From NCBI RefSeq assembly GCF_021018805.1, contig NC_086283.1:14459162-14523161 (forward strand): a stretch of DNA of 64,000 bases, given 5' to 3'. A model generated the notes under the pieces. That model was not told the DNA's origin. It searched no databases and saw only the letters and a program-made list of their open reading frames with translations. Source of the stretch: Prinia subflava (Eukaryota > Chordata > Aves > Passeriformes > Cisticolidae). Numbering within the stretch: position 1 is the stretch's first letter; each line of letters opens with the position of its first letter. The translations under genes and the position numbers were made by a program. Shown here piece by piece: positions 22,001 to 35,220 of the stretch.

Positions 22001-23791
22001 AAAAAAATCTGCCATATATTAACACCTCCACAATACACTGTCTTCTATCGTGTACCTGCTTTTATGTAACTTCTGAAGCCTTTCAAAACTCAGGAACCAA
22101 GTATGAGGAAATCCTCGATAGTTAAAAGAAATATGATGAGGCTATTCAGTAATACTAATGAATTCCATATTTAAAAAAGCAAACTTCACATCTTTTGTCA
22201 AGGAAGTCTGATTGTTAGCCAGTTTTTTCCTAACACATAGCATTATTCCTGTGAAAAAGTAATACAGCTCTATGACTGATTCCTTTCAGTATTCTGAGTA
22301 CCTGGCCATACTCAATGGGAAAAGGCTTTTGTTTCAAAATTGCAGGTTTCATCATATGGAGGCTCTTTTAAAGCACTACAATACAGGCTCCAACAGACCA
22401 CCACATCAATCATTTTTTAAACTCTAATTTATACTTAAAAGTTGATGAGTTTTCAGTTGACTGATGAAATTGTAACACTAAGTTACAAAAGCAACAAATA
22501 TTTAAAAAGGTGTCCCTCTCCTCAAGGTAGGAGTAGGGAAAAAAGGGTACTTTTATCTTTTCTATTAATATGATGAGGGCATTTCCAAAGTTCTAGGGCA
22601 TCTTTGCAGAAGGAGACATTGATTAGAGATCTGGAAAAACCAGAATGTGGTTTCACTGTGCTTTTAGGGATTAGCAGCTATGTCTTTTTTGAAAGAAATC
22701 TCACTCTTTCTGGCAACTGAGCTTGACAGAAACGGATAAAAGATGACACATCTCCAATACAGAATCTAATGAAAAACAAAGCACCTATTCTTGAACCAAC
22801 AGGGAATTTTTGTCACATATACACACACACTGTATTCTTCCACCCTTTGGTTTACATCATCTCTTTGCAGAGGGTGCTTTGCATTGGAATTGTATGCCTG
22901 TCATTCAAACTATTAATTACTTACCTTTTAGAGCTTTGATAGACACAATTATGTCACAGGAAAACCGCTTCATTTCAAAACACTGAAGATGTAGACTCTT
23001 TTGTGCACTGTTAACCAATTCCAGCCCTGTTGCCCCATATATACATAAATATTTTGCTGCCATTTTTAGATATCCTTCCAGTGTGAAGCACAATGTTCAT
23101 CCATATTCAGAGACTTGCCAAACATCCCACCTTAATTCATTTGCAAGTATAGAGCTAAATCTTCAAGCAGTGAGTTGCAATATCTGGCACCTACTTGAGC
23201 TCTAGCTTCAAAGTACTTCTCCTTGCTTCCTTTGCTCTAAACCTCTGAGGAGCTGGAGCTACTCAGGGACTTCTCTCTGCAAAAGCAGAGGTTTAATTTT
23301 TCCAGATTTGCATTAGCATCTTGCTATGAAATCATAAATCTGCAACAATAGAAACAGCAACACTCTCCCCCATGTTTGACACATTTTCCTATTTAGCAGG
23401 CCCTAGCAGGCAAAAAAGAAGATAGATATTGTGCTTTTACAGATACAGGGACAAACTGAACTGGGCTATGGTCATTTGAGAGCTACTTCTCCTTCACTCA
23501 GGCTTCTGCTTGGGGGCTCAGCACCTTGGGCACCTCTCCCAGGAAAAGGCAGTGCAATAAAGATTTCCTGAAATCTATTAAAGACGATCTTGATTATGAA
23601 TCTAGAACTAAATAAAGAGATAATGCATTTGATCACAAGTAAATATTTGCTGGAAGCTGTACCTTAAACACTTTTGTACTTGGCTTGGAAATCCCAATTT
23701 TAGAATAATTCTCACTCACACACGTGACTGACTTGCACTGAATAATTCAAGTTACACAGGGAATTACTGCATGACCTGGTACTGGGTTGTA
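19023..23791. other. Intergenic sequence downstream of TECRL
   Basis: No gene was recognised. The sequence is AT-rich, and its open frames are short and without similarity that I can name. It includes one exact MEF2-type site at 21320-21329 and a short CA run near 22820. No transposon was recognised before the CR1 remnant at 23792. Confidence 0.6.
21320..21329. promoter_or_regulatory. MEF2-type site (CTATTTATAG)
   Basis: An exact match to the MEF2 consensus CTA(A/T)4TAG, preceded immediately by a related ACTATTTAT. It lies about 2.3 kb beyond the putative TECRL poly(A) signal. Function is inferred only from the motif. Confidence 0.2.
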
Positions 23792-23890
23792 GTATCATAG
23801 AATATGCTGAGTTGGAAGGGGTGCTTCAGAATCATCAAGTCCAACTCTGGGCGCTGCTCGGGACACTCCAGGAATCACACCCTGATATGT
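23792..23890 (-). mobile_element. CR1 LINE remnant, 3' end (minus orientation)
   Basis: ATCATAGAATATGCTGAGTT, GGAAGGGG, ATCA-AAGTCCAACTC and GGAATCACACC match in order the reverse complement of the 3' end typical of avian CR1 retrotransposons. The element is truncated at its 5' side, as most CR1 copies are, and the far boundary (about 23890-23990) is uncertain because similarity fades. No reverse-transcriptase coding sequence remains. Confidence 0.75.
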
Positions 23891-26800
23891 GGCCTGATAG
23901 CCAGATCCTTAGGGCACACCAAAGACTTTGAGGGTGTCGGAGTGCGTGGGCTTTGCAGAGGGCATTCAGCAGTCATACACAGGGGTTAACAGTCCCCACA
24001 GCCTGCCCCACTCAGTGCTGATGGTTCTGAATCCATGATGGACCAAAGCCCATCTCAGCCACTTCCTCTCAGAGCTCCTTTGCTGATGGCTCTGGCCCTG
24101 ACATTTCAGAAGTTTCACCAGCCCTATTTGAGCTGCTCGAGTGTCACAGATGTGATAGGAGAAGTGCTATAAGTGCAAGGCCAGGACGCTGAAGCCAAAT
24201 GCAAGATGTATTTAGCCATCTAAATAAGTAGCCTACCAAGCACATTTTCACCCTTGAGCAAGTAATTGATGTTTACTTCTCATTCCTTAGGTAATTCTTT
24301 AAGTCCTTCCCAGCCTATTTCATTCAGGTACACATCTGACCTGCTCTCAGTGGCAGAGGACTGACCAGACTAACAGAATTGAGGACAGCATCCACTGCCA
24401 TCAAACACTCAGAAAAATGACTACTTTTATTTACTGGCAAACAGTTCATGCAAGAGCACTAAATCTGGCCAAGTGTAAGGCAGTATGGGGCAATCTTGCC
24501 CATGATAGTGCTGGGGCCTTGGGACTGCAGATGCATGCATCATCCAAAAAGAATATCTAAAGAAGTAAAAGAAAATACCTTGTGTAATTGCACTGTTCTG
24601 ATATAATTAGATACAAATAATACATTACAAAATCTGTGGACAAGATCCCCATTTCTCAGCAGCCCTTCAAGCAGTCACTTTTTAGATATCATTGAGCAAA
24701 CAGAAATAAAATAAAATCCTTCAGCGCCCACAGACGTAGAGTTGACATACACAATCAATAGGAAGTTACAAAAAGAGAAAAACTGCAGGAGTTTTCTTAT
24801 TTGAGATAAGGAGTTAGGGGGAGGAACTTTGCTTTGCACCCCCCCAACACTTTCAGCAGAGAAAATAAAATTGATTCATTGGTTACAGTGCAAGGAGATG
24901 AGCATCTCCAGCAGAAATTAAGGGCACAAAGAAGGTCACAATACATAAAATTTCAAGCAGCAGCAGACAGAGCTGGCTAAACTGACTGCCATTTTAACTG
25001 CAGTTGTTGATAAAATGGTCACATTAAGAGGCAGCTGAAGGATGGTCAAAAGGTTAAGCCAGGCAGGCTGCTAGAGAAACATAAAAAATGTCCTCTGCCA
25101 CAAGAAAGGTCTGCAGATGGGGCTTCTCCTGCTCCTGTCCTCATGGGGAGGAGGGTGGGAAACTCAGGGCAAGTAGGGGTCCTGCTGATGTCTTGATCTC
25201 AAGTAGGACTTGTCATCTGAAGCCAACAAAGGTTAGTAGTACCAAAAGTCAGGCCTGGTATTTCTATTATTTCTAAAGCATCTAATGATTTTCCCCACAA
25301 TGTTTTCTCTCCATCTCATTTTCCTTCATCCCTGGAGGATATACTATATGCCTTTATGTTGCAGCAAGATAGTCTACAGCTGTAAGTAAAGAAAGCCATC
25401 TGTTCTTTGAAAATAAAGTGTCTCAGCTAAGATTCTTTTGTGTTAGTTTTTTTTCAATTAATACCACCAATCTATCAGGTTACTTGCATGTCACACACAG
25501 CTGAAATATTAAGCATTTCAGCATAAGCTAGGAAAAAAAAGTTCAATCAATCCAAAGATCATTGCTTTTCTCCGTTCTGATTTTTGATTTGCAAAAATTG
25601 TTGAATATTTATGTTTACACCAGGAATAAAAATGTACTACTTGCCAATGTGAGCCTCCTTTCCAAACCTTATTTTTAGGAATGAATTGCTCGTTGTGCTT
25701 CTTTAAAAACAAGCATAATTTCCTTGCTAATTACCATAGATTATAAGTGCAAAGGGCAGCATTCCCTTGTTTTCTGAGAAAAAAAACATGTGGGCTGAAT
25801 GCTGCAAACTGGAAAACGTACTGTTCAATTTCCCCAGCAGAAACAAACTGTAACTGCTCTGTGCACGGGAGTTTGACAGCTTGAACTGCTTGAACCAAAT
25901 CTGATGCTTCAGACCACTGAAAAGTCAAAAGAGCAGCAGGAAAATTCAGCTTGCTGCCAAGGGGGAAACTCTGAAAAGCTCTGACCTTCTATTTAACAAA
26001 TGTAATGTGGCATAGGAGTATGAGGGGGAAAAGTCTTTCCCATAACTGAGAATTTTTGTGCACCCAAACTTTTGCTCCCAGGGACGAGCAGGTGGTGTAA
26101 TGGGTCAGGCATTTCCCCATGACTCACCTGGGGATTCAGGCCTAAGAAGTTTCTTGTACGGTCACCAGACTGCATGGCTCCAAAACCACCTCAGGGGGAA
26201 AAGGGCTGAAGCCACCAGAGACACCAAAGTGTCCCTCCATGGAGCAGGCAAGCCTTTCCACTCCAAAAGAGCTGATGTCCTTGAAACTCTGCCCTGTTCC
26301 TCACATTCCTGTGCCACTGATGGTGCATCCTTCCAAAACAAAAAGTACCCACAGTTGCAGATGGCCATTGTAATCTCCCTGAATGGCATAAATAAAATAG
26401 ATGGATGCAAGAAGACTAATGATCTACTCTAGGATGGTTGGTTATGATGCATCGGGAAGAACAGCTGGCTGTCAGCAACATATTTATCAGGAATTTAAAA
26501 GACAACAACAGCCATATAATCCAGAGGATTTAATGACAGAGTGGAATGAATGCTGAATAAACGCTCCTTTTGATAAACTCACAAACATTTGGGCGATGCA
26601 ACAGTGATTTATATTCTTCTGGGAGAAATAAACAAATTAAGGATTTCATGGCCTTGTGGAGACCAGATTTTCTATATGTGAATTTCTGTGTACTTTCAGA
26701 TTAACTTTATCTCTCTTGGTATTAGTAGAAAACAAACCATGGTATTTTCAACTTGCTAGAAACACCAATTTTTTTCTATTCAGCTTGCTTGTTATTTTGT

Positions 26801-28459
26801 CCTCCCTAAATCAAGTAGAGAATGTTAGTTGCACACTCAGAATGTATTGTGGAACAGAATTTTGTACCTGGTCTACAGTGAAGCCATGAAAACCATACTA
26901 GAACTTTATGAATGTCAAAAATGTTTTAGCAAAAGTTTACTTCTTACAGTGTCAAAATGTTTCTTTGCATGGTAGAATCCCTGGAATTCATGCGGCAGCA
27001 TCAGAGTATGACAGTTGCATTTAAAAATTACTAATCATTCAAACTAATACAAAAAGGCAGCGCTATTGGTGGATAAAATAAAACCTTTTTCAAGCAGGAT
27101 GATGCAGCCTTTCCTGGATGCAGCAGCACTGCACAGAGCATTGCTTGTTCTTAACTCACTAAAGCCAAGCATGCATAAATTATTCCCTCCACGTGCACCG
27201 TCCGGGAAAGCAAACCATGGAGTCTGAGACTGGAGAGAAGCCCTTTGGTAAGGCAGCATTTAGGGCGAGAATGACGAATTGCCACTGAATTTTGGCCATG
27301 GGGTATGGCATATCAGAGGGCTCTAAAACAGAAGTAAGAGAACTCTTTCTTGTCCCACTCTGTGGGTGCTGTCAGGATTTGAAGCACAACCCATGTGGAT
27401 CCCCTCACTAGATCAAACTCCCAGGAGAAATTCTCCTTCTGCATTTGTGACTTGCTGTGGGGCAGGATACTGCCCAAATGGCTCTCAACAGCCTGATACG
27501 GGTCAGAAAGCCCAAGATACAACATAACATTACAAATCAGACATTGCCAACATCAGACAATAGGTAGTGGATCCTGCTATTTACTGACAAAATATTTTTC
27601 TTACTTCTTAGCATAAGATGCTGCTGTCTTTTGCTGAAGTCCTTACTGAAATGCAACTTCCCTCATCTTGCCTCATCATCAGAGCTTCAAAACTTCAGCT
27701 GTAAACATGCATCATTTTCAATGTGCTGAAGAAAGTTATTCTGTACCTTAACTGCTACTTGCATTGTTATTAATCTGCAATTCATGAGCTTTCAGAGCTC
27801 TCTGGTTGTCATCCTGAGCCAAGACAGTCGCATACATACTTAACCCCAAGCAGACTGCAAGCCCTACACAAATCAATGGGCTAAGACTCCTGCAGCCCTC
27901 AGTGCCTGAAATTCAGTGCTGAAAGCAGTATGAAAATTCTCCCCAGCCCAGAGTATTCAGCTGTATGGAAAGGGCATTCTGTTAGCACTGGCAAAAAGTT
28001 CATGAGCTCAGCAGGGAAATAGTGTTTCAAGTTCACCAAGATACCTTTTTCTCTTTCTGTTGTCTGCTGAAAGAAGTAATAGTCCGTATTTCCTGCCACA
28101 TGCTCAGTTCCTCCAGACAACTCACAGCCTCTTCCTGTTTCCCATAGGTGGACCCTCTGTTACCAGTTGATACATTAGCAACTTGAAGCAAAAATCAGGA
28201 GATCATTATAATAGATTGTGTAAGCAAAAAGAAAAAGGAAAACAATCCATTACTCCCATCTGAGCATGAGGAGAAAAGGCAAATTATGCATCCAGGTATA
28301 AAGGCGATAAGTCTTGAGTTATGGAGGATGACATGGAAAGAAAAAAATCCTTCTACATTTTCATTACCAAACTCATTTGAGATAAACTGTAGGAATGATA
28401 ACTTCTTGGAGAGGAGACGAACTTTGTACAGTTAAGTCTTTGCTGTCAAGAGCAAAAGA
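23891..28459. other. Intergenic sequence, no gene recognised
   Basis: This is unique sequence with a C-run near 24838 and somewhat more GC-rich patches at 23930-24130 and 26050-26330. The 124-codon frame at 26058-26432 has no recognisable domain, is overlapped by open frames on the other strand, and is not called. No RNA gene or transposon was identified. Confidence 0.55.
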
Positions 28460-28980
28460 TAAGAACGACCTTTGCTTTTAATGTATTTGTCTTTTCATAT
28501 CCATTATAGACAGCGAACCCAGTCTATTAGCACCATTGGTCTAACACTAAAAGTCAATTTGATTTAACCATACTTGCTGGCACTGCAAACTGCCTGACTA
28601 TCACTCAATTAGAAAAGAGACATTAGCTCAGGTGTTGCTTAGGATCTAACTGCTCTTTCACCTTTGTAATGTACCTGAGATTCCACTTTAATTCAGTGTT
28701 CTGTAATCAGCTGGCTTTAAATCAATCCAGCATTGTCAAAAGCATATGGGATCAAATGAAAATGCAAAATTTAAAATACAAATAACCATTGAAGCTAGAT
28801 CTTAAGTGCTAGTGCCGTATCATTATGGCAAAGTTGATATCATTTACAGCAACGTTAAAGCAAGTGTTATTAAGAGAAAATGAGACATTTGTCAATGAGT
28901 GTTTTTAGTGTCATTAGAGGTCTTAGAATTAACACACTTGCAGTATTTTGACTAAAAACAAGCTCATTCAAAGGCTCTTT
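28460..28980. promoter_or_regulatory. Candidate conserved non-coding element
   Basis: A unique AT-rich block with many short homeodomain-like or octamer-like words (ATTAG, CAATTAG, AATGAAAATGCAAAAT, CATTAGAG) and no repeats or sizeable open frames. The texture resembles developmental enhancers found in vertebrate gene deserts. Conservation was not tested, so this is a candidate only. Confidence 0.25.
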
Positions 28981-30029
28981 TTAGCATATTAGCATCTTGT
29001 TAGACTTTGAGGATGTTTCCGATCTTCCTTCCTCAGCTAATGAAGGAGGAAATCAAATTCCAGCCAGCATGTTACAAAACTGTGGAAGTGTACCATTTGC
29101 TGTTGCATGTACTCAAAATACAAAAATCAGCTTTTTTCTTGCTGGGAAATATAAAATTTTATTTCCAAGGTCCCGAAAGGAAATATGAACCAAGTTCTGA
29201 TATCCCCAGTCATTACTGAGGAATTTTTTTATGATATTAATTACCCATTATCTTTTATGGGGCCATTTCTTCAGTGAAAATGCACCCGCTGAGATTAGAG
29301 GTCTGCCTCCAGCATAACAAAGTTAAAACAAGCTGTGAATATCACAGATGGACATACATTTATTGTGAGAGAATTTTTGGAATATTCAGTTTCAAGAGGA
29401 AACTTCTGAAAACCAGTCTCAGTTCTTTGCAGTCTCCTTATGTATATTGTCCTTATATATATTGCTCTGTCTCATCTCCAAACACCTATAGTGTCTTGTC
29501 TATGTGGATATCTCAGTGCAGGAACACACTGAAAACCCCACATACTGCACACTGTTCCAAGAAGGTTCCCTGCTGCAGGAACAAACATCTGGATTTATTC
29601 TCAAATACTGGTGTCTCAGCACCTTTCCTGGACCAGACCAAATCCTTGATTTTCTCACCCTCTTTAATACAATGTTTCTTTACAGAACAGCCTCAAAAAA
29701 GATGGCATTTTTGCAGTACACTGCAGAGCTCACCACAGGTTTAAGAGCAGGTTTAAAAGTTAATGTCTAGGTTTGGCTGCTCATCTTCTGGTGTTCCTAA
29801 TAAAAGCCCATGTTACAGCCAGACTAACCCTTTACAAAACCTTTAAAATGGAAATGTGATGTCAGGGAAAGAGTCATGAGCCCAAGAGAGGTTTGGGGCA
29901 CAGCTGTGGGCAGCCTACTCTTGTTAACCAAGGTATACACCCCTAACCTCTGCATGCATTCATTAAGTTAAAAATAACTATGAAATAAATAAAAGTGTGC
30001 AGAAATGTATGTTGGGCAGCTCTACCTTA
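28981..30029. other. Intergenic sequence, no gene recognised
   Basis: The 156-codon frame at 29274-29744 is the longest here. It is rich in Ser, Cys and His, lacks any recognisable domain and has a second open frame inside it, so it is read as chance. Nothing else was identified. Confidence 0.5.
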
Positions 30030-30200
30030 CTGAGTATCATTCCCTTCAGCTGAAGAGGGTCTGGCTCTGTGGCTTATTGCTCAATTATGAAGTTAATCAA
30101 AGAACTAATTGAGCTTGGTTTGCTTGGTCTTTTGAGCCTTTTCTTATGGATTAGCTCTTATTAGAGCTAACAGAGGACATGAGGAAGGCTGTAAAGGGCA
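30030..30200. promoter_or_regulatory. Candidate regulatory segment with two perfect inverted repeats
   Basis: GCTCAATTA at 30079-30087 pairs with TAATTGAGC at 30106-30114, and TTAGCTCT at 30151-30158 pairs with AGAGCTAA at 30163-30170. Both arm pairs are perfect. Homeodomain-like cores (CAATTA, TAATTG, GTTAATC) fall in and between the arms. The segment is unique and non-coding; enhancer function is inferred. Confidence 0.3.
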
Positions 30201-33200
30201 AAGAGATGATAAGCCTAATATGTGAGAGGAATGATAGTTTATGTCATATTTGTGCAGACAAAATTGGGTTCTGGGAAGGAGTATGACAGATCCATGTACC
30301 TTTTAAAGACCTAAAACCTGCACGGCATTTGAAACCTTTCTTGCAGTGTTTTGCCATCTCAAGTGTTCATTTCTTCAACTGTGCTTTACTAGCCTGTTTG
30401 AAGCAAACTAGTGCAGCATGGGAGTGAGAGGTTGTATCCTCCTGTCACCATGACAAGTAAAGACTATACCTCTTTTCTCAGAACAAAGTGATCTCAAGGA
30501 GAAAACTTAGGTATCAATGTGAGATCTGCATCTACAATAGCATTTACAGGAAGAAAAAAACTAAGACAGAAGGGACCCAGCAGTAATACAGACCATATAG
30601 AAGAAGGATGATTTCTTAAAGATGTCGTTCAAAGTGAATTTGCCTTGTTGAATGTGGGCTTCAAAATGAAGGCACATGATTAAGTTATGTGAAAAAAGAG
30701 CAATGAGTTACAGTTTGTGACATTTTTGTGCTATTTTTCTCTAACACTAATATGAGAAAAATATTGTTCTACACTTCAGAGCAATCAGAATACTTTATCT
30801 TTTAAAGCTGTTTTGGAGAGCACACATTCTGCAAATGTCTTAGCTCATACTGGATAATGACGAGCAAGTGAAACAGAATTTCATGCTTTCTAAAATGTAA
30901 ATATAAGAAGGCGTTTTTTCTCTTTCTAGTGATTATCCTATGCTACAATTACCTTCCTTTCCGCTGTCTAAATAATATTCTCTTGATGAAAGGAAAGTGC
31001 TTATGGGAACTTCTATCATATGGTTACAAAAGAAGAAAATATCTTATTTAATGCACAACAGCCAGAATTCAATGGGCAATAATTGAAATTGAAGATGCTC
31101 CCTTGCTACAGGATTTTTGCTCATCTTTGGTCTGGTATGAGACAAGAGCTCCTGACTGGGAAATACCTGGCTAGCACAAAGCTCAGAGTGAGGTGTTTGG
31201 GTACACACATTCACGTCCAAAGGCTGATGCAATATAAGACATTTTGGCACTCCTGATTTTCTCCATCCAGGAGACAAGAGTACAATCTTCCACAGCAGGC
31301 AACCTGAGGAAACTCTGACTGAGGTTTAGGGGCCAATGTTTGCCAGCTCTGTGCAAAAGGATGCCTTGGTGATACAAAGCCTCTGGATTTTGGACCCAAT
31401 CACATGCCCTGCACAGTATGAGAGTATGCATACCTCAACCTGTATGATTCCCTTAAAGTCAAAATCTCTGTGTGGTACAAAACAATGGTTCTCAGATACT
31501 AATGTCATGAACAGAAATATAGAGCAGAAGGGACAGCCCTTTATTCTTTAATTAACTCATACAGCTCTTCAGCCATATCATACATCAAGCCTGGCCATAA
31601 AAATGGCAATTTTATAATGTGTATAAAAAGAATAAAATGATTCACAGAGACTGAAGATCCATTAACAGCAAACGTATATGCCTGCGTACAACGGATTCCA
31701 AACAGATATGTTACTGTGACCCATAAAACTACTTCAGTAACTTATTTACTGTAACTTTGGGTGACATTGTCACAGATTAATAATTTTGCAAAATGTTTAG
31801 GTGCATAAGGTCATCATATTCTTCTTAAAGAGATTTTTTTCGGTCAGATGTGTGATACTGGCATGTAGTGAATGTCCATTGCAATTCCTTGATGTCCATT
31901 ATTATGTCTGCATATTGCTAGGATGTGAAATGAGTGGGTAAACACCAAAAGAGTTTGGGAAATTTAGGACAAACTTAATTTGAATATTTTGCACCTAAAC
32001 TTTTTAACCCAAAAACTTGAGAGACAACATTTAAATGCAACATAAATGTGACCAGCTTAAAAAAATGAAGTTTAAAATGCAGATGGGAATAAGAATTTAA
32101 ATGCTGTAATCTCTGTAGAGAACCAGCAATCAAAGTCCAATATCCTTATATTGTGGCAGATAATTAAATATTAAGCTGGAGATAATAAGATTTCTTTCCA
32201 CTGGATAGTCTTCAGCATAGTTAAACCTATGAATGAACACCTGAAGTGTTTTATATAAGTAAAAGGTTATATGTCAAGGATTCTGAGGACTGAAAAGAAA
32301 AAAAATGCCAGCCCATTTACTACAAACTCACATCACTTATTGTCTTTTAAAACTGTGACACAAATAAACACATTTCAGGAAAGACAACTCACTGGTGTGT
32401 TCTGATGGGGACTGGGGATGCACTGAAGGTTTTTTATCCAGTTTCCCAAAGGAAACAAAAGCTATGTAATCGTGCTCTTTGTGTGTGCACATCTACACCT
32501 TAATCTTCCCCAGTAAATGCAAATATTTCCATCAAGTTTGACAAAAAGGCTGAGATCTTAAAGACAGTAAATTCCTTAAAATGTTCATAAAACTGGGAAA
32601 GCTACTAAAGAGATAAATTAGCAGCCTCCAACTGAAGGAACAGATGCAGCTGAGTCACCTCCATCAGCCTCTGACAAGCCAACACTGAGACAAAAAGCCA
32701 GAGAAAACCAAATTAAATCTATCCCACCACCTCTGGAGTTGCCAGCCCTTTAATGTGCCAGTGTGCCAGAGGTGCAAGAATGCTGGCATGGTAATTCCTG
32801 TCCTGAGAGTCTATGTCACTGGATTTCTGTGGTCATTCACCAAGGGGTTTTATATTTACAACTACAAGGAGTGGATGAGTCCACTATGGCCCACTATGGA
32901 GCAGAAAGAATAAAAATGAGCTTTACACTGCAAAGGGAAATTCAAAAGAGAAATATTTCTCCTGGGATCTTACAGAACCCTTTGAGACAAGCACAACTCA
33001 GTGAAACACAGCTCCCTGCCTCCTTAAACTTCATACGTAAATCTAAGATAATCATCTTAGTAAGAGCTTTAAAACCGAAACAGGATATATACGTACACAG
33101 CCCTCGTGGATCAATTAAAACATCTATGGAGTGAATTTCCAACTCTGAGCTGACAGGAAGACGCCATTGCAGAAGAACATAGATGAGGACACAGGTAGAG

Positions 33201-34499
33201 AACCCCAGTTCCTCTGGGACTTCCTCCCACCTTCCTGCACAGCAGACACTTGCATCCAACAGGCTACAAGTGGGCCACTGCATGTAACAGCTACCACTGC
33301 TACATTTTCTTCCAATGTCGTCAGTCTTTTTTCCGTGATCCTGCTTTATGACAGACATTTGCTTGTTTTTACAAAACTAGTATAGTTGTTTTGCCAATTT
33401 TCAATGCCTTTCAAATGCCTTTGAAACCTTAAACCATCAATGCTATAATACTGTGCTCAGCAACCTGTTGTATAAAGAATGAAAAAGGAACAATCTTTCA
33501 TACAGTTTTTCAAAATGTGTTAAATTCTTAACACAGTGAGGTAAACAGTGTTTGTTCATAGAATAGTTTTTGAATGCATGTTCTCTTTTACCTGTTTATG
33601 AATGCCTATGCTCCCTTTAACAAATACAAATATTCATAGCAGGCCTCTGCCTAATCACAAACTACAACTGTCCATCAATTAATCTCTTCATCTGCTTTTT
33701 TGCATGATCCCTTTAAGAGACAAATTGTGGCGAGGCAGAAGTATGATTCCTTAAAATATTAACAAAATTGGTGTAGAAGATGTGTGTAGAGGGTGCATAT
33801 TTACACTTGTAAGTACTTTTCCAGCAAAAGCAAATCCAGGTTCTCTCGGGAACATACATGGTCTTTGCAAAACAGTGAATACATTGGGATTTTTCTTCTC
33901 TTTCTAAAACAAACCACAGCACTGCATAAAGAGTGTGGCAGATGGTTACTTCCTAATCTGCACATGAAATACCTTCCAGTTACAGAATTTGTTGCTTAAT
34001 GTCTCAAAGTCCATATTAATTACACACACTAACAGAGAGGCAGTACTGGAAATGACTGGATCTAGTTGTGAGCCTGCACAGTCTTCATTGTGGAGTTAAA
34101 CTGTTGTACCTCATAAAGCAACTGGAAAGCTTAGACAATGAAATTTTGCCAGATGGTTGCTGATAACACAAGATGCTGGGCTGGTTTTTCTGCTGCAAAT
34201 GACCAGGGGAAAAGCAGGGCATAAAATCTCCCTTTGGTTTGAGGATTTGGGATTTTTTTAAAGCATGGAATAGAATTTGTGCTTATTTTTGAGGTGTCAA
34301 CAAGGTCTACTAAGTACCTTATGAGACTTCATAATAAGCTATAGGTGGTATTTGATTGTCATACAAGTTCTGTCCTGACCTTCTGCCAGGCCTAAATACT
34401 CAATAGCTTACTATCAGTCATTGAACTGCAAGAAAATATGTTTTCAATAGGCTCATTAAGAAATCAGGTTAATTATACACCCACATCCTTGTGAAGCCT
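30201..34499. other. Intergenic sequence, no gene recognised
   Basis: Open frames of 60-138 codons on both strands at 31044-31551 and 32763-33385 overlap one another in different frames and carry no recognisable domains. No transposon, tRNA or simple repeat of note was seen. Confidence 0.5.
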
Positions 34500-35220
34500 T
34501 AAACCTGCCATAAAGAAACCAGCAATTTTATGATGCTAAAAGGAAGAAAAATACCATGGCAACTTTCCTGTGCTATTTAATCACATTTACTGAAATTTTA
34601 TCAGATGCTTTTGAAGTAAAATGACAGGAAATAATCTATAAAAAATAATATGGTTTTAAATACAGCGACCTTGAATTTGAGTGTAAAAGGAAACCAAATC
34701 TCTAATTTAGTGGAACCAGTATGATTAAAAATAATTACATTTGTAAAGCGAACATTTGGAGAAGAAATGATTAATGTACTCAATAATAAAACCCATCTAA
34801 TTTGTATAATGAGCATTTCCATCTAAAGCCATGTTTCCATTCAGGATATGAAGAGATTCAAAAGGAAATAACTTAGTTAGCATCAACTACCCATATTTAT
34901 ATCAGCATCCTGATTATGAGTATGTCACGGCCTTCCAGCTCTGTTTGCCATTCAGACTTTACAAAAAAAACCAAGAAGAACAACTTGTAATTAAATGTTG
35001 TAATTTATAGACTCACATACACTCCATGAAACATTAATTGTGGCAAATCAAAAGAAATACCAGACATTGAAATACCGATTGCTCGCCATGTCAGCAAAAC
35101 CAGAGAAGTTAGTAATCTATATGGATATAAATTAATACTCATTAGAGCTTTATTAACTTTTCCTGATAACAACCTCAGAAAATATTATTTTGTCTTTTTC
35201 TTTGTGGTTATAACTTTAGA
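34500..35220. promoter_or_regulatory. Candidate conserved non-coding element block
   Basis: About 700 bp of unique, strongly AT-rich sequence full of homeodomain-like words (GATTAATG, CATTAATTG, AATTAATAC, CTCATTAGAG) and a few retained CpGs (near 34667, 34749, 35074, 35086). It has no simple repeats and no credible protein. This texture is typical of ultraconserved-type elements near developmental genes, but alignment is needed. Confidence 0.25.

Noticed and set aside
26058..26432. 124-codon + strand open frame
   Set aside because: Unrecognised, with an overlapping minus-strand frame and no conserved motif.
29274..29744. 156-codon + strand open frame
   Set aside because: Cys/Ser/His-rich without a known spacing, overlapped by another open frame, and no homology recognised.
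32942..33358. 138-codon minus-strand open frame with an overlapping 123-codon plus-strand frame
   Set aside because: Open frames on both strands over the same bases point to composition, and neither looks like a known protein.
33555..33575. TTCATAGAATAG as a possible CR1 end
   Set aside because: Only the short word matches; no neighbouring CR1 sequence on either side.
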